Under the pieces are notes generated by a model. That model ran no database searches, was not told the origin of the DNA, and saw only the letters and a list, made by a program, of their open reading frames with translations. From positions 2,555,997 through 2,619,996 of the forward strand of contig NZ_KN046818.1 in the NCBI RefSeq assembly GCF_000742135.1: DNA of 64,000 bases. Reading direction: 5' to 3'. Numbering within the stretch: position 1 is the first letter of the stretch; each line of letters opens with the position of its first letter. This document shows, piece by piece, positions 22,956-33,316 of the stretch. This stretch comes from Klebsiella pneumoniae (GTDB lineage Bacteria > Pseudomonadota > Gammaproteobacteria > Enterobacterales > Enterobacteriaceae). Made by a program: the position numbers and the translations under genes.

Positions 22956-23576
22956 ATGTTAAAAACGATGCGTAAACACGGCGTCACGCTGGCGCTGTTT
23001 GCCGCCGGTTCCACCGGGCTGACGGCGGCGATCAATGAGCTGACCAAAAGCACCATCGACCAGCAGGCGGCCCTGCAGCAAAAGGCGTTATTCGACCAGG
23101 TTTTACCTGCCGACCGCTATAATAACGATCTGCTTAAGAGTTGCTATCTGGTCAGCGCCCCGGCGCTGGGCAAAGGCCAGCATAAAGTGTGGATCGCCAA
23201 AAATAACGATCGACCGATCGGCGCGGTGATGGAAGCCACCGCGCCGGACGGCTACTCCGGAGCAATACAGCTGCTGGTTGCCGCCGATTTTAGCGGCACG
23301 GTCCTCGGCACCCGCGTAACTGAGCATCATGAAACGCCGGGCCTGGGTGATAAAATCGAACTTCGCCTGTCGGACTGGATTACCCATTTTGCCGGGAAAG
23401 TCATCCACGGCCAGGGCGATAGCCACTGGGCGGTCAAAAAGGATGGCGGCGATTTTGACCAGTTCACCGGCGCCACCATCACCCCCCGGGCGGTGGTCAA
23501 TGCCGTTAAGCGCGCAGGCTTATATGCACAAACGCTGCCTGCGCAACTTCCTGAATTCACCGCCTGTGGAGAATAA
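22956..23576 (+). CDS. rsxG: Electron transport complex subunit RsxG (RnfG)
   Basis: 206 aa, one N-terminal membrane anchor (about residues 9-27) and a periplasmic FMN-binding domain with the flavinylation motif TGATIT near the C-terminus (established for RnfG/NqrC). Several ATGs are possible; the one at 22956 (MLKTMRKHG) gives the E. coli length, while an upstream ATG at 22932 would overlap rsxD. Two nt separate it from rsxE. Confidence 0.95.
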   Translation: MLKTMRKHGVTLALFAAGSTGLTAAINELTKSTIDQQAALQQKALFDQVLPADRYNNDLLKSCYLVSAPALGKGQHKVWIAKNNDRPIGAVMEATAPDGYSGAIQLLVAADFSGTVLGTRVTEHHETPGLGDKIELRLSDWITHFAGKVIHGQGDSHWAVKKDGGDFDQFTGATITPRAVVNAVKRAGLYAQTLPAQLPEFTACGE

Positions 23577-23578
23577 CC

Positions 23579-24277
23579 ATGAGCGAAGTTAAAGACGTCA
23601 TCGTCCAGGGCCTGTGGAAAAATAACTCCGCCCTGGTTCAGCTGTTAGGTATGTGTCCTCTGCTGGCGGTCACCTCGACCGCCACCAACGCCCTCGGGCT
23701 GGGTTTGGCCACCACCCTGGTGTTAACCCTGACCAACCTGACCATCTCCAGCCTGCGCCGCTGGACGCCGGCGGAGATCCGGATCCCCATCTACGTAATG
23801 ATTATCGCCTCGGTGGTGAGCGTCGTGCAGATGCTGATCAACGCCTATGCCTTCGGCCTCTATCAGTCGCTGGGGATTTTCATCCCGCTTATCGTGACCA
23901 ACTGCATCGTGGTCGGCCGCGCCGAAGCCTTTGCCGCCAAAAAAGGGCCGGCGCTGTCGGCGCTGGACGGTTTCTCGATCGGCATGGGCGCTACCTGCGC
24001 GATGTTTGTGCTGGGCTCCCTGCGCGAGATCCTTGGCAACGGCACCCTGTTTGACGGCGCCGACAGTCTGCTTGGCAGCTGGGCGAAGGTTCTGCGCATC
24101 GAGGTTTTCCACACCGACACCCCTTTCCTGCTGGCTATGCTGCCGCCAGGCGCCTTTATTGGCCTCGGCATGATGCTGGCGATTAAATACCTTATCGATG
24201 AACGTAGCAAACAGCGGAAGGCGCAAGCGGCCCGGGCCGTCTCTGTCGCCCCGTCCGACGTGACAGGGAAAGCATAA
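23579..24277 (+). CDS. rsxE: Electron transport complex subunit RsxE (RnfE)
   Basis: 232 aa integral membrane subunit homologous to RsxA, six helices, with the [19 protein letters not shown] and [12 protein letters not shown] hallmarks. Completes the Rsx complex. One nt separates it from nth, so the DNA repair gene is cotranscribed as in E. coli. Confidence 0.95.
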   Translation: MSEVKDVIVQGLWKNNSALVQLLGMCPLLAVTSTATNALGLGLATTLVLTLTNLTISSLRRWTPAEIRIPIYVMIIASVVSVVQMLINAYAFGLYQSLGIFIPLIVTNCIVVGRAEAFAAKKGPALSALDGFSIGMGATCAMFVLGSLREILGNGTLFDGADSLLGSWAKVLRIEVFHTDTPFLLAMLPPGAFIGLGMMLAIKYLIDERSKQRKAQAARAVSVAPSDVTGKA

Positions 24278-24278
24278 T

Positions 24279-24914
24279 ATGAACAAAGCCAAACGCCTGG
24301 CGATCCTTACCAGGCTGCGGGAAAACGATCCCCACCCCACCACCGAACTGCATTTCAGTTCGCCATTCGAGCTGCTGATTGCCGTCCTGCTTTCTGCGCA
24401 GGCCACCGACGTAAGCGTCAACAAAGCGACAGCCAAACTCTATCCGGTGGCCAATACGCCCGCAGCGATGCTGGCCCTGGGGGTGGATGGGGTGAAATCG
24501 TATATCAAGACTATCGGCCTGTTTAACAGCAAAGCGGAAAACGTCATCAAAACCTGCCGCATCCTGTTGGAGCAGCACAATGGTGAGGTGCCGGAAGACA
24601 GAGCGGCGCTGGAGGCGCTGCCCGGCGTGGGCCGTAAAACCGCCAACGTGGTGCTGAATACCGCCTTTGGCTGGCCGACCATCGCCGTGGACACGCACAT
24701 CTTCCGCGTCTGCAATCGGACGCAGTTCGCCCCGGGCAAGAATGTTGAACAGGTGGAAGAGAAGCTTCTGAAGGTGGTCCCCGCCGAGTTTAAGGTCGAC
24801 TGTCATCACTGGCTGATCCTGCATGGGCGTTATACCTGTATTGCCCGCAAGCCGCGCTGCGGCTCCTGCCTGATTGAAGATCTTTGCGAATACAAAGATA
24901 AAGTCTACGCCTGA
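24279..24914 (+). CDS. nth: Endonuclease III (DNA glycosylase/AP lyase)
   Basis: 211 aa base-excision repair enzyme removing oxidised pyrimidines and nicking abasic sites. The helix-hairpin-helix (LPGVGRKTANVVLN) carries catalytic Lys120; Asp138 follows (AVDTH). The 4Fe-4S ligands Cys187, 194, 197 and 203 are intact, with E. coli numbering unchanged. Last gene of the rsx operon. Confidence 0.97.
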   Translation: MNKAKRLAILTRLRENDPHPTTELHFSSPFELLIAVLLSAQATDVSVNKATAKLYPVANTPAAMLALGVDGVKSYIKTIGLFNSKAENVIKTCRILLEQHNGEVPEDRAALEALPGVGRKTANVVLNTAFGWPTIAVDTHIFRVCNRTQFAPGKNVEQVEEKLLKVVPAEFKVDCHHWLILHGRYTCIARKPRCGSCLIEDLCEYKDKVYA

Positions 24915-25520
24915 CTGTCTCGTCTCTATTGCGGTCATAGCTTAACTCTGGGTTATGGCCCGCATTCATCTATTTCACCGGCCATTAACACCACATAATC
25001 ATCATGATTATGGATGATTATCCGGTTATATAACAAACAACTAGTTCATTCATTTTTTATCAGCGCAAAATTTCTATGCATTTGTGATCCAGATCATGCT
25101 CGCAACTTTATGTTGATTGAATGTTACTGGAATGAAAATAAATGTCAGGCAATACAACGGATGAGTAAAGATCGTCAGGATAATGACCCATGATTTTTTA
25201 AGATAATGGACCATATCACTATGCTTACGCCAGATCAGTAGAATATATCGCCTTTTCCCGGAAAACCGGCGAACCCAAAAGATAAAAATACCAACGATAT
25301 CGAAACGGTAAAATTTAACGCTGTATAACATTCATATGTCCGGAGCATTATACCACCCTGATTATGTGTAACAGATTATTACAAAAGCCTTGCCTGATGC
25401 GCCAGGATAGTGAACATTACTTGCCGTTTTCCCTCCAAGAATAACTATAAAGGCGGCGGTCCAACGAGATTGCGCCCCGAACACCCCCAGTAAATATGGG
25501 ATGTAAAAAAAGAGGTATAT
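24915..25520. other. Long AT-rich intergenic region between nth and dtpA
   Basis: About 600 nt without a convincing gene on either strand. Near its left edge (24934-24962) is an imperfect hairpin that may end the rsx-nth transcript. A CRP-like site lies at 25083-25098. A possible dtpA -10 (TATAAA, 25446-25451) sits before the start. The reading frames crossing it have no Shine-Dalgarno or family similarity. In E. coli the dtpA (tppB) promoter is OmpR-responsive; I could not place OmpR boxes with confidence. Confidence 0.5.
25083..25098. promoter_or_regulatory. CRP-like site upstream of dtpA
   Basis: TGTGATCCAGATCATG matches TGTGA-N6-TCACA in all but two positions of the right arm, in an AT-rich context. 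It is about 420 nt from the dtpA start, so its target is uncertain. Confidence 0.4.
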
Positions 25521-27026
25521 GTGTCTACTGCAAACAATAAACCAGCAGAAAGCGTGAGTCTGAACGCTTTCAAACAACCACGCGCGTTCTATCTCATTTT
25601 CTCGATCGAGTTGTGGGAGCGTTTTGGTTACTACGGCCTGCAAGGGATCATGGCCGTTTACCTGGTAAAACAGCTGGGTATGTCGGAAGCGGATTCCATT
25701 ACTCTGTTCTCCTCCTTTAGCGCGCTGGTTTATGGCCTCGTCGCCATTGGCGGCTGGCTGGGTGATAAAGTGCTGGGTACCAAGCGTGTCATCATGCTGG
25801 GCGCTATCGTGCTGGCGATTGGCTATGCGCTGGTGGCCTGGTCCGGCCATGACGCCGCTATCGTCTATATGGGTATGGCGACCATCGCCGTCGGTAACGG
25901 CTTGTTTAAAGCCAACCCGTCCTCCCTGCTTTCTACCTGCTATGACAAAAACGACCCACGTCTGGACGGTGCATTTACCATGTACTACATGTCCATCAAC
26001 ATCGGTTCGTTCTTCTCTATGCTGGCAACCCCGTGGCTGGCCGCACGTTTTGGCTGGAGCGTAGCGTTTGCCCTCAGCGTGGTGGGGATGGTGATCACCA
26101 TTATTAACTTCGCCTTCTGTCAGAAATGGGTTAAACAGTACGGCTCTAAACCGGACTTTGCCCCGGTACACATGGGTAAACTGCTGGCGACGATCGCTGG
26201 CGTGGTGGTGCTGGTCGCTATCGCCACCTGGCTGCTGCATAACCAGGGTATCGCACGTATGGTGCTGGGCGTCGTCGCACTGGGTATCGTCGTGATTTTC
26301 GCCAAAGAAACCATAGGCCTGAAAGGCGCTCCGCGTCGTAAAATGATCGTCGCTTTCCTGCTGATGGTAGAAGCGATTGTCTTCTTCGTGTTGTACAGCC
26401 AGATGCCGACCTCGCTGAACTTCTTCGCCATCCGTAACGTGGAGCACTCGATCCTCGGTCTCGCCTTTGAACCGGAACAGTATCAGGCGCTGAACCCGTT
26501 CTGGATCATGATTGGTAGCCCGATTCTGGCCGCCATCTACAACAAGATGGGCGACCGCCTGCCGATGCCGCACAAATTTGCTATCGGTATGGTACTGTGC
26601 TCTGGCGCATTCCTCGTCCTGCCTTTAGGGGCGAAGTTCGCCAGCGACGCCGGTATCGTCTCGGTCAACTGGCTGATTCTGAGCTACGCGCTACAGTCTA
26701 TCGGTGAACTGATGATTTCCGGCCTCGGCCTGGCGATGGTCGCTCAGCTGGTTCCTCAGCGTCTGATGGGCTTCATCATGGGCAGCTGGTTCCTCACCAC
26801 GGCAGGCGCGGCGATCATCGCCGGGAAAATCGCTAACCTGATGGCAGTCCCGGAGAATGTCACCGATCCGCTGGTGTCGCTGGAAGTGTACGGTCACGTA
26901 TTCCTGCAGATTGGTATCGTCACCGCGGTTATCGCCGCCCTGATGCTGCTGACCGCGCCGAAACTGAATCGTATGACTCAGGACGACAGCGCGGACATTA
27001 AAGCACGCGAAACCGCGGCTGCCTGA
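25521..27026 (+). CDS. dtpA: Proton-dependent di/tripeptide permease A
   Basis: 501 aa POT-family symporter importing di- and tripeptides with protons. The N-terminal [10 protein letters not shown] holds the conserved ExxER proton-coupling motif (Glu30, Glu33, Arg34), and the [13 protein letters not shown] segment ([13 protein letters not shown]) is the PTR2 signature. About 14 helices. The start is GTG at 25521 with AGAGG upstream, as I recall for E. coli tppB. A strong terminator follows. Confidence 0.96.
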   Translation: MSTANNKPAESVSLNAFKQPRAFYLIFSIELWERFGYYGLQGIMAVYLVKQLGMSEADSITLFSSFSALVYGLVAIGGWLGDKVLGTKRVIMLGAIVLAIGYALVAWSGHDAAIVYMGMATIAVGNGLFKANPSSLLSTCYDKNDPRLDGAFTMYYMSINIGSFFSMLATPWLAARFGWSVAFALSVVGMVITIINFAFCQKWVKQYGSKPDFAPVHMGKLLATIAGVVVLVAIATWLLHNQGIARMVLGVVALGIVVIFAKETIGLKGAPRRKMIVAFLLMVEAIVFFVLYSQMPTSLNFFAIRNVEHSILGLAFEPEQYQALNPFWIMIGSPILAAIYNKMGDRLPMPHKFAIGMVLCSGAFLVLPLGAKFASDAGIVSVNWLILSYALQSIGELMISGLGLAMVAQLVPQRLMGFIMGSWFLTTAGAAIIAGKIANLMAVPENVTDPLVSLEVYGHVFLQIGIVTAVIAALMLLTAPKLNRMTQDDSADIKARETAAA

Positions 27027-27053
27027 CGCCGCAGGGAAAACTAATTATTTTTA

Positions 27054-27086
27054 AGCCGCTAACGTTAGTTTAGCGGCTTTTTTTTA
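27054..27086 (+). terminator. Intrinsic terminator of dtpA
   Basis: Ten-bp stem AAGCCGCTAA / TTAGCGGCTT followed by T8. Confidence 0.92.
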
Positions 27087-27135
27087 CCCCTGGCAGGACT
27101 AACATACAGAAAACTGCAGCCACGAGGAGTCACGC

Positions 27136-27741
27136 ATGAAACTGTTCTACAAACCCGGCGCCTGTTCCCTTGCCTCGCATATTGCCCTGCGCGAAAGCGG
27201 TCTGGATTTTACCCTGCAGAGCGTGGATCTGGCCCAAAAACGGCTGGAAAACGGGGAAGACTATCTGCTGATCAACCCGAAAGGTCAGGTGCCGGCGCTG
27301 CTGCTGGATGATGATATCCTGCTCACTGAGGGCGTAGCCATCATGCAGTACATCGCAGACCAGGTGCCGGATCGTCATCTGCTGGCGCCGGTGGGCTCGA
27401 TTGCGCGCTATCAGACTCTCGAATGGCTGAACTATGTGGCCACCGAGCTGCATAAAAGCTTTACCCCGCTGTTCCGCCCGGATACCCCGGAGGACTATAA
27501 GCCTGTCGCGCGGGGGCTGCTTGAGAAAAAGCTGCAATACGTTGATGCAGCGCTGGCAGACAAACAGTGGCTGACCGGCCATCGCTTCACCATTGCCGAT
27601 GGTTATCTGTTTACGGTGCTGCGCTGGGCCTATGCTATAAAACTGGATATGGCTGCCTATGGTCGTATCGGCAGCTGGATGACGCAGGTGGCAGCGCGTC
27701 CGGCGGTGGCGGCCGCACTGGCGGCTGAAGGCTTAAAATAA
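27136..27741 (+). CDS. gstA: Glutathione S-transferase A
   Basis: 201 aa beta-class glutathione transferase, same length as E. coli GstA. The N-terminal thioredoxin-like domain carries Cys10 ([10 protein letters not shown]), which contacts glutathione; the C-terminal helical domain starts near residue 85 and includes [11 protein letters not shown] with the conserved His106. Conjugates glutathione to electrophiles in the cytoplasm. GAGGAG precedes the ATG. Convergent with pdxY. Confidence 0.95.
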   Translation: MKLFYKPGACSLASHIALRESGLDFTLQSVDLAQKRLENGEDYLLINPKGQVPALLLDDDILLTEGVAIMQYIADQVPDRHLLAPVGSIARYQTLEWLNYVATELHKSFTPLFRPDTPEDYKPVARGLLEKKLQYVDAALADKQWLTGHRFTIADGYLFTVLRWAYAIKLDMAAYGRIGSWMTQVAARPAVAAALAAEGLK

Positions 27742-27749
27742 GGCCTGAA

Positions 27750-27774
27750 CCTGCCCGGCGGACCGTCGGGCAGG
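27750..27774. terminator. Hairpin between gstA and pdxY
   Basis: Eight-bp stem CCTGCCCG / CGGGCAGG between convergent genes; no T run. Confidence 0.4.
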
Positions 27775-27783
27775 CCCTGGGAG

Positions 27784-28644
27784 TTACAGCCGGGTGGCGC
27801 TGAAGCAGTGCTCCGGTACGGCGATGCGATCCTGCGCCGCTACTACCTGCAGTTCGTATTCCTGCATATTTTTGGTGGCGAGCATAATCTCGTACACCGC
27901 GGCGGTGACGTGTTCCAGCGCATCGCGCAGACTTGCCCCCTGCAGCAATTTAACCAACAGCAGACCGCTGGTCACATCGCCGACCCCCACCGGCTGACGC
28001 AGGCCGAAATCCACCAGCGGCCGACTAATATGCCAGGCTTCTTCGGCCGTCACCAGCAGCATCTCAAAACGATCCATACTCAGACCCGCACGGGCAAGAT
28101 GCTTAACTAATACCACTTCCGGCCCCTGGGCAATCAGCTCCCGCGCGGCGGCCACTGCCTCGCTGACGCTGGCGACCGGATGACCGCACAGGATCTCCAG
28201 CTCAACCAGATTCGGCGCAATAATATCGCTGGTCGGCAGCGCATAGCGCACGTGGAACTCCGCCACGCCCGGCGCGACGATGCAGCCCTTCTCCGGGTGA
28301 CCCATCACCGGATCGCAAAAATATTTCGCCGCCGGATTGGCCGCCTTAACCTGACGCACGATACCGAGGATATGCTCTCCCTGCTCAGCGGAGCCAAGAT
28401 AGCCGCTCAGTACCGCATCGCAGGTCTGCAGCTTGTCGATATCGGCAATGCCCTGAACGATCTCCGTCAAATGCGAAGGCGGCATGACGCAGCCGGTCCA
28501 TTTGCCGTACTGCGTATGGTTAGAGAACTGTACGGTATTCAGGGGCCAGACATTGGCGCCCAGACGGCGCATCGGAAATTCGGCGGCACTGTTGCCGGCA
28601 TGGCCAAACACAACGTGAGACTGAATGGCGAGGATGTTCTTCAT
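27784..28644 (-). CDS. pdxY: Pyridoxal kinase PdxY
   Basis: 286 aa ribokinase-fold kinase that phosphorylates pyridoxal to PLP in the salvage pathway. Motifs: [14 protein letters not shown] (substrate lid), [10 protein letters not shown] and VGVGDVTSG with the catalytic Asp. Lies downstream of tyrS on the same strand, separated by a hairpin terminator (28666-28693), so it is probably expressed by read-through as in E. coli. Confidence 0.94.
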   Translation of the reverse strand: MKNILAIQSHVVFGHAGNSAAEFPMRRLGANVWPLNTVQFSNHTQYGKWTGCVMPPSHLTEIVQGIADIDKLQTCDAVLSGYLGSAEQGEHILGIVRQVKAANPAAKYFCDPVMGHPEKGCIVAPGVAEFHVRYALPTSDIIAPNLVELEILCGHPVASVSEAVAAARELIAQGPEVVLVKHLARAGLSMDRFEMLLVTAEEAWHISRPLVDFGLRQPVGVGDVTSGLLLVKLLQGASLRDALEHVTAAVYEIMLATKNMQEYELQVVAAQDRIAVPEHCFSATRL

Positions 28645-28665
28645 TTTCTTACCACAACCCTAAAA

Positions 28666-28693
28666 AGAAAAAGGGCGTGGTTTCCCACGCCCT
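28666..28693 (-). terminator. Terminator/attenuator between tyrS and pdxY
   Basis: Nine-bp stem AGGGCGTGG / CCACGCCCT followed on the minus strand by a T-rich tail. It ends about 20 nt before the pdxY start, so partial read-through must feed pdxY unless it has its own promoter. Confidence 0.85.
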
Positions 28694-28705
28694 GGCAGTA
28701 TTTTT

Positions 28706-29980
28706 TTATTTCCAGCAGACCAGGCAGTAATTTTTCTTACCGCGACGCAGCAAGGTGTAGCGGCCAAACAGGCGATCGCTGTCACTGAATACATATTCCG
28801 GGTCGGCCTGTTTTTCGCCGTTGATGGTTACCGCGTTAGAGGCAACGGTTTTACGCGCCTGACCGCGGGACGGCTGCAGCTCGGAATCAACCAGCGCCTG
28901 CAGCAGATCGGCGCCTTTTTCCATTTCGATCATCGGCACGCCATCCTGGGCCAGCTGTTCGAAGTCTGCTTCGCTCAGGTCGCTCAGGTTACCGTTGAAC
29001 AGGCTTTCGGTAATGCGCTTCGCCGCTTCCAGGCCTTCTTCACCGTGAACAAGGCGCGTCACCTGCTCTGCCAGCACGTACTGGGCGCGCGGCGCTTTAC
29101 CGCTGTTTTTGTCTTCTTCTTCCAGGGCATTGATCTCCGCAATGTCCATAAAGGTGAAGAATTTGAGGAAGCGATAGACATCAGCATCCGCGGTGTTGAT
29201 CCAGAACTGGTAGAATTTGTACGGACTGGTTTTCTTCGGATCCAGCCACACGGCGCCGCCTTCGGTTTTACCGAATTTGGTGCCGTCCGCTTTGGTGATC
29301 AGCGGTACGGTCAGGCCAAACACCTGGTTCTGATGCAGACGACGGGTCAGATCGATGCCGGAGGTGATGTTGCCCCACTGGTCAGAACCGCCAATCTGCA
29401 GCGCCACGCCGTGCAGCTTATTCAGGCAGGCAAAGTCGTAACCCTGCAGCAGATTGTAAGAGAACTCGGTAAAGGAGATACCCTGATCGTCACGATTCAG
29501 ACGCTGCTTCACCGCTTCTTTGTTGATCATCTGGTTAACAGAGAAGTGTTTACCGATATCGCGCAGGAAGGTCAGCACGTTCATGCTGCCAAACCAGTCA
29601 TAGTTATTCGCCGCGATCGCCGAGTTGTCGCCGCAGTCAAAATCAAGGAACGGAGCCACCTGTTTGCGGATTTTATCCACCCACTCCTGCACGGTATCCT
29701 CGGTGTTTAGTTTACGCTCAGCGGCTTTGAAGCTTGGGTCGCCAATCAGACCGGTTGCGCCGCCCACCAGCGCCACAGGTTTATGACCTGCCTGCTGGAA
29801 GCGTTTCAGGCATAACAATGGAACAAGATGCCCCAAATGCAAGCTGTCAGCGGTAGGATCGAAGCCGCAATAGAGCGCGATCGGGCCTTGCGCCAGTCGC
29901 TCTGCTAACGCTTCCTCGTCCGTCACCTGGGCTACCAGCCCCCGCTCTTGCAATTGTTTAATCAAGTTACTGCTTGCCAT
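28706..29980 (-). CDS. tyrS: Tyrosyl-tRNA synthetase
   Basis: 424 aa class I aminoacyl-tRNA synthetase charging tRNA-Tyr, essential. The HIGH motif appears as HLGHL (residues 49-53) and KMSKS as KFGKT; an S4 RNA-binding domain ends the protein ([27 protein letters not shown]). The start at 29980 ([10 protein letters not shown]) has GGAGA at 6 nt and gives the E. coli length; the frame extends 14 codons further but without support. Confidence 0.97.
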   Translation of the reverse strand: MASSNLIKQLQERGLVAQVTDEEALAERLAQGPIALYCGFDPTADSLHLGHLVPLLCLKRFQQAGHKPVALVGGATGLIGDPSFKAAERKLNTEDTVQEWVDKIRKQVAPFLDFDCGDNSAIAANNYDWFGSMNVLTFLRDIGKHFSVNQMINKEAVKQRLNRDDQGISFTEFSYNLLQGYDFACLNKLHGVALQIGGSDQWGNITSGIDLTRRLHQNQVFGLTVPLITKADGTKFGKTEGGAVWLDPKKTSPYKFYQFWINTADADVYRFLKFFTFMDIAEINALEEEDKNSGKAPRAQYVLAEQVTRLVHGEEGLEAAKRITESLFNGNLSDLSEADFEQLAQDGVPMIEMEKGADLLQALVDSELQPSRGQARKTVASNAVTINGEKQADPEYVFSDSDRLFGRYTLLRRGKKNYCLVCWK

Positions 29981-30104
29981 CAAATTCTCCATGTATAAAC
30001 GACTGCACCTCTGCCGGTACACGACTTTTCGCCAGATGCGAAAAGTACATAGAATAAAGCGCCGGCCCTTTCAGCGCCAGCGCTTCGATAACTAATTTCG
30101 GCGT

Positions 30105-30761
30105 TTACGGCGCCAGACGGTCTATTTTCCAGGCGCCGCTATCGCGCTGGTATAAAAAGCGATCGTGCAGACGGTGTTCTCCCCCCTGCCAGAACTCCAT
30201 CTGCTCAATGCTGACGCGGAATCCGCCCCAGAAGCTCGGCAACGGCACTTCACCCTGCTGGAACTTCTGCTTCAGCTCAAGGAATTTGCTTTCGAGGATG
30301 CCGCGGGCTGAGATCCGGCTCGACTGCTTCGAGACCCAGGCGCCAATCTGGCTGTCGCGCGGACGGCTGTGGAAATATTTGACCACTTCCAGCGTCGACA
30401 GACGCTCCGCTTTGCCGATTACCATCACCTGGCGCTCCAGCATATGCCACGGGAAAAGCAGGCTGACCTGCGGGTTGTTTTCAATTTGATGCGCTTTGCG
30501 GCTGCCAAGGTTGGTATAAAACACCAACCCTTTTTCGTCGTAGTGCTTCAGCAGCACAATGCGCTGGTAGGGCTGGCCGCGCTCATCGACGGTGGCAACC
30601 ACCATAGCCGTTGGGTCGGCAAGTTTCGCATCGCAGGCCTGACGCAGCCAGCGTTCAAACAGCGGCAGGGGTTCAGCAGGAAGATCGTGGCGACGCAAAC
30701 CGCCACGGGTGTATTCACGGCGCAAATGCGCAATTTGCTGGAGTTCGTCGTTATCAGACAT
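30105..30761 (-). CDS. pdxH: Pyridoxamine/pyridoxine 5'-phosphate oxidase
   Basis: 218 aa FMN enzyme making PLP from PNP or PMP with O2. FMN- and PLP-binding stretches [22 protein letters not shown] and [16 protein letters not shown] are almost identical to E. coli. The start at 30761 (MSDNDELQQ) is chosen over upstream ATGs by length. Clusters with tyrS and pdxY on the same strand, linking two vitamin B6 genes. Confidence 0.96.
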   Translation of the reverse strand: MSDNDELQQIAHLRREYTRGGLRRHDLPAEPLPLFERWLRQACDAKLADPTAMVVATVDERGQPYQRIVLLKHYDEKGLVFYTNLGSRKAHQIENNPQVSLLFPWHMLERQVMVIGKAERLSTLEVVKYFHSRPRDSQIGAWVSKQSSRISARGILESKFLELKQKFQQGEVPLPSFWGGFRVSIEQMEFWQGGEHRLHDRFLYQRDSGAWKIDRLAP

Positions 30762-30818
30762 GGCCATTGAGGATGTAGTCATAAGGTGGCGTTATTGTGC
30801 GCCCCCCGGACAGAAATC

Positions 30819-31142
30819 TCAACGTTTGGCCGTCTGCAGCTGACAGTTATCAAGGACGATGCGGTCGCGCTTATAGACGGTGGCGGTATCGCCTTTTGAC
30901 CAGAACACATAGACGCCGTCGGTGTAGCGCGCCCCGGAAGCCGACAGCCCCTCAGACAGGTTCAGTTGCTGATTATCATAGATAAAACTGACCTGCTGGC
31001 GTGCGTTATTGCGATGGACCGTCAATGGTTTCTGGTCGCATTGATACTCCAGCGTGTCCGTCTGCATCCGCTCGACAAACTGGTTGTAGTAGCTACAGCC
31101 CGCCAGCATAAAAGGTACAACTGCGATAAGAATTTTTTTCAT
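30819..31142 (-). CDS. mliC: C-type lysozyme inhibitor lipoprotein MliC
   Basis: 107 aa membrane-bound lysozyme inhibitor (YdhA). Lipoprotein signal with lipobox LAGC, Cys16 being lipidated; the mature part is the small MliC beta-barrel with [10 protein letters not shown] and the conserved [19 protein letters not shown] loop that enters the lysozyme active site. Start at 31142 with AAGG upstream; the 12 codons further upstream are rejected because they would displace the signal peptide. Confidence 0.93.
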   Translation of the reverse strand: MKKILIAVVPFMLAGCSYYNQFVERMQTDTLEYQCDQKPLTVHRNNARQQVSFIYDNQQLNLSEGLSASGARYTDGVYVFWSKGDTATVYKRDRIVLDNCQLQTAKR

Positions 31143-31234
31143 TCGTTTGCCTTCGACTTTCCCGGTCACGGCGGGCACTCCGCCCTCCGCTTAACTTGTC
31201 CAGTTTACCGGTCGCGTCGTATTTAAGATTTCAG

Positions 31235-32359
31235 TTAACTCCGATTCTGCGGCGGGTTAGCCGGAAAAATGGCGCCCAGCACCGAGGCTTCGCTGGCGCC
31301 GGTCACGGAGGGCAGATTGCCCGGCAGACCAGCCAGCGTTCGCCAGGCCAGCCAGGCAAAGGCCAGCGCTTCCATATCATCGCCGCTGATCCCCGCCTCA
31401 TCGGTGGTGGAGACCTCGGTTCCCGGCAGCAACGCCGCCAGGCGCGCCATTAACAAGGGGTTACGCGCGCCGCCGCCGCACACTAACAAACGCTCGCAGC
31501 CGCCGCTTAACAATACCTGCTCACTGATGGTGACGGCGGTCAATTCCGCAAGCGTAGCCTGAACATCCTCCCCGCGTAGCCCCGGATAGCGGGCCATATG
31601 CTGCTCCAGCCAGCCGTAATTGAAATATTCCCGACCGGTGCTTTTTGGCGCCGGCAAGGCAAACCACGGATCGCTCAGCATGTCCTGCAGCAGCGGCAGC
31701 AGCACTTTACCTTCGCTAGCCCATTGGGCGTCCTTGTCGTACGGTTTGCCCTTCTGGCGCCAGATCCAGGCGTCCAGCAACATATTTCCCGGCCCGGTAT
31801 CATAGCCGCGCACCGGCTGCCCTGGCGCCAGCAGCGACACATTAGCGATCCCGCCGATATTGAGCACCATACGTCGCTCAACGGGGTGGGCCAGCAGCGC
31901 ATGATGAAAAGCCGGCACCAGCGGCGCCCCCTGCCCGCCTAGCGCCATATCCCGGCGACGAAAATCCCCCACTACGGTTATCCCGGTGTGGGCGGCGATC
32001 TGGTTGTTATCACCAATTTGCAGGGTATGCGGAGCCTCTCCCTGCGGTTCATGCCATACGGTCTGTCCATGGCAGCCGATGGCGATGACGTCGGTGGGTT
32101 TGAGACTTTCCTGGCGCATCAGCGCCAGTACGGCATCGGCAAACAGCCGTCCCAGACGGGTGTCCAGACGACCTAGCTGCGAAAGGGTCAGCGACTGCCC
32201 CTGGCAAATCGCCAGAATCTCTTCTTTTATCGCGTGTGGAATGGGCCAGGTGAGACTAGCCTGCTGCGCCACCATGTTTTCAGTAATGGTGGCCAAAACG
32301 ACATCGATACCATCCAGGCTTGTACCAGACATAACGCCAATAAAGCGACCCGATCTCAT
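31235..32359 (-). CDS. anmK: Anhydro-N-acetylmuramic acid kinase
   Basis: 374 aa sugar kinase that converts 1,6-anhydro-MurNAc to MurNAc-6-phosphate in peptidoglycan recycling. ATP-binding [10 protein letters not shown] near the N-terminus and the [15 protein letters not shown] and [14 protein letters not shown] stretches define the family. The start at 32359 has AAGGA at 7 nt. Lies upstream of mliC on the same strand with a 92-nt gap. Both genes relate to the cell wall. Confidence 0.95.
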   Translation of the reverse strand: MRSGRFIGVMSGTSLDGIDVVLATITENMVAQQASLTWPIPHAIKEEILAICQGQSLTLSQLGRLDTRLGRLFADAVLALMRQESLKPTDVIAIGCHGQTVWHEPQGEAPHTLQIGDNNQIAAHTGITVVGDFRRRDMALGGQGAPLVPAFHHALLAHPVERRMVLNIGGIANVSLLAPGQPVRGYDTGPGNMLLDAWIWRQKGKPYDKDAQWASEGKVLLPLLQDMLSDPWFALPAPKSTGREYFNYGWLEQHMARYPGLRGEDVQATLAELTAVTISEQVLLSGGCERLLVCGGGARNPLLMARLAALLPGTEVSTTDEAGISGDDMEALAFAWLAWRTLAGLPGNLPSVTGASEASVLGAIFPANPPQNRS

Positions 32360-32485
32360 ACGTTTTCCTTCATTCCATGACCCTTGTATGCCCTTCACTC
32401 CATCATAAAGTGTCGGTTAATGCTATGTTGTACTAATACTTTTTAACAATAGAGCGACAAATCAGAGAACATCGTAAAGAACCGG

Positions 32486-32520
32486 TGTTTAGTTGAGGTT
32501 GAAGCACCAGTGTTTATTAT
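32486..32520 (+). promoter_or_regulatory. PhoP box and -10 of the slyB promoter
   Basis: TGTTTA-N5-GGTTGA at 32486-32502 fits the PhoP direct-repeat consensus. A -10 TATTAT at 32515-32520 follows 12 nt later, the usual PhoP spacing. slyB is a known PhoPQ target in E. coli and Salmonella. The match is read directly; binding is inferred. Confidence 0.7.
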
Positions 32521-32626
32521 TTTTTGTATAGTCCAGGGAGAACCTATGCCCGCCGACGACTAAATGCCATATAATTAACCGTATGGACGTTCAATTGAAC
32601 ACCTTCGGTGAACAGGAGATTCATAA

Positions 32627-33094
32627 ATGATTTTACGTGTTTTGGCTGTATCGATGATTGGTTTTACGCTCGCAGGCTGCGTGAGCAGCAGCGGCCTGTC
32701 CGGCGACGTTTATTCCGCATCTGAAGCCAAACAGGTGCAGAGCGTGACTTACGGTACTATCGTGCATACGCGCGCCGTACAGATCCAGAGCGGCGACGAT
32801 AGCAATGCCATCGGGGCCATTGGCGGTGCGGTACTGGGCGGGTTCCTTGGAAACACCATCGGCGGCGGTACCGGACGCTCTCTGGCTACGGCGGCAGGTG
32901 CGGTCGCGGGCGGCGTAGCCGGTCAGGGCGTTCAGGGCGCGATGAATAAAACGCAGGGCGTTGAACTGGAAATCCGTAAGGACGATGGCAATACCATTAT
33001 GGTAGTGCAGAAACAGGGCAGCACTCCGTTCTCCGTTGGTCAGCGCGTGGCCATTGCCGGCAGCGGCAGCCAGGTCACCGTCTCTCCGCGATAA
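32627..33094 (+). CDS. slyB: Outer-membrane lipoprotein SlyB
   Basis: 155 aa glycine-zipper lipoprotein that stabilises the outer membrane under Mg2+ and peptide stress as part of the PhoPQ regulon. Lipobox LAGC with Cys18; Gly-zipper AIGAIGGAVLGGFLGNTIGG (about residues 62-81) and a C-terminal QGVELEIRKDDG domain. CAGGAG precedes the ATG. The PhoP box lies about 125 nt upstream and a strong terminator follows. Confidence 0.96.
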   Translation: MILRVLAVSMIGFTLAGCVSSSGLSGDVYSASEAKQVQSVTYGTIVHTRAVQIQSGDDSNAIGAIGGAVLGGFLGNTIGGGTGRSLATAAGAVAGGVAGQGVQGAMNKTQGVELEIRKDDGNTIMVVQKQGSTPFSVGQRVAIAGSGSQVTVSPR

Positions 33095-33102
33095 TTTCCC
33101 TT

Positions 33103-33135
33103 ACGATGCGGCCGGTTGCGCCGCATCGTATTTTT
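33103..33135 (+). terminator. Intrinsic terminator of slyB
   Basis: Ten-bp stem ACGATGCGGC / GCCGCATCGT followed by ATTTTT. Confidence 0.92.
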
Positions 33136-33316
33136 CAGCCACGTTTATTTCGCCGTAATAAATTCGTAGTAACCATCAGACATCTTTATTTTAATATTCC
33201 ATGAATCATTGCGCCTGCGCAATATCTTATCTGCCCGCCCCTATTACCCTCAAGAACGTAAATTAGCCCTGGTGACTCATCGTCGCTGCCGTTGCCTTTT
33301 ATGTGGAATATTGCCT

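Noticed and set aside
24934..24962. Strong terminator after nth
   Set aside because: The hairpin is imperfect and has no U tract; kept only as a weak possibility in the intergenic entry.
25362..26573. 403-aa minus-strand frame across dtpA and its leader
   Set aside because: Antisense to dtpA, low-complexity His/Gln/Asp content, no start signals.
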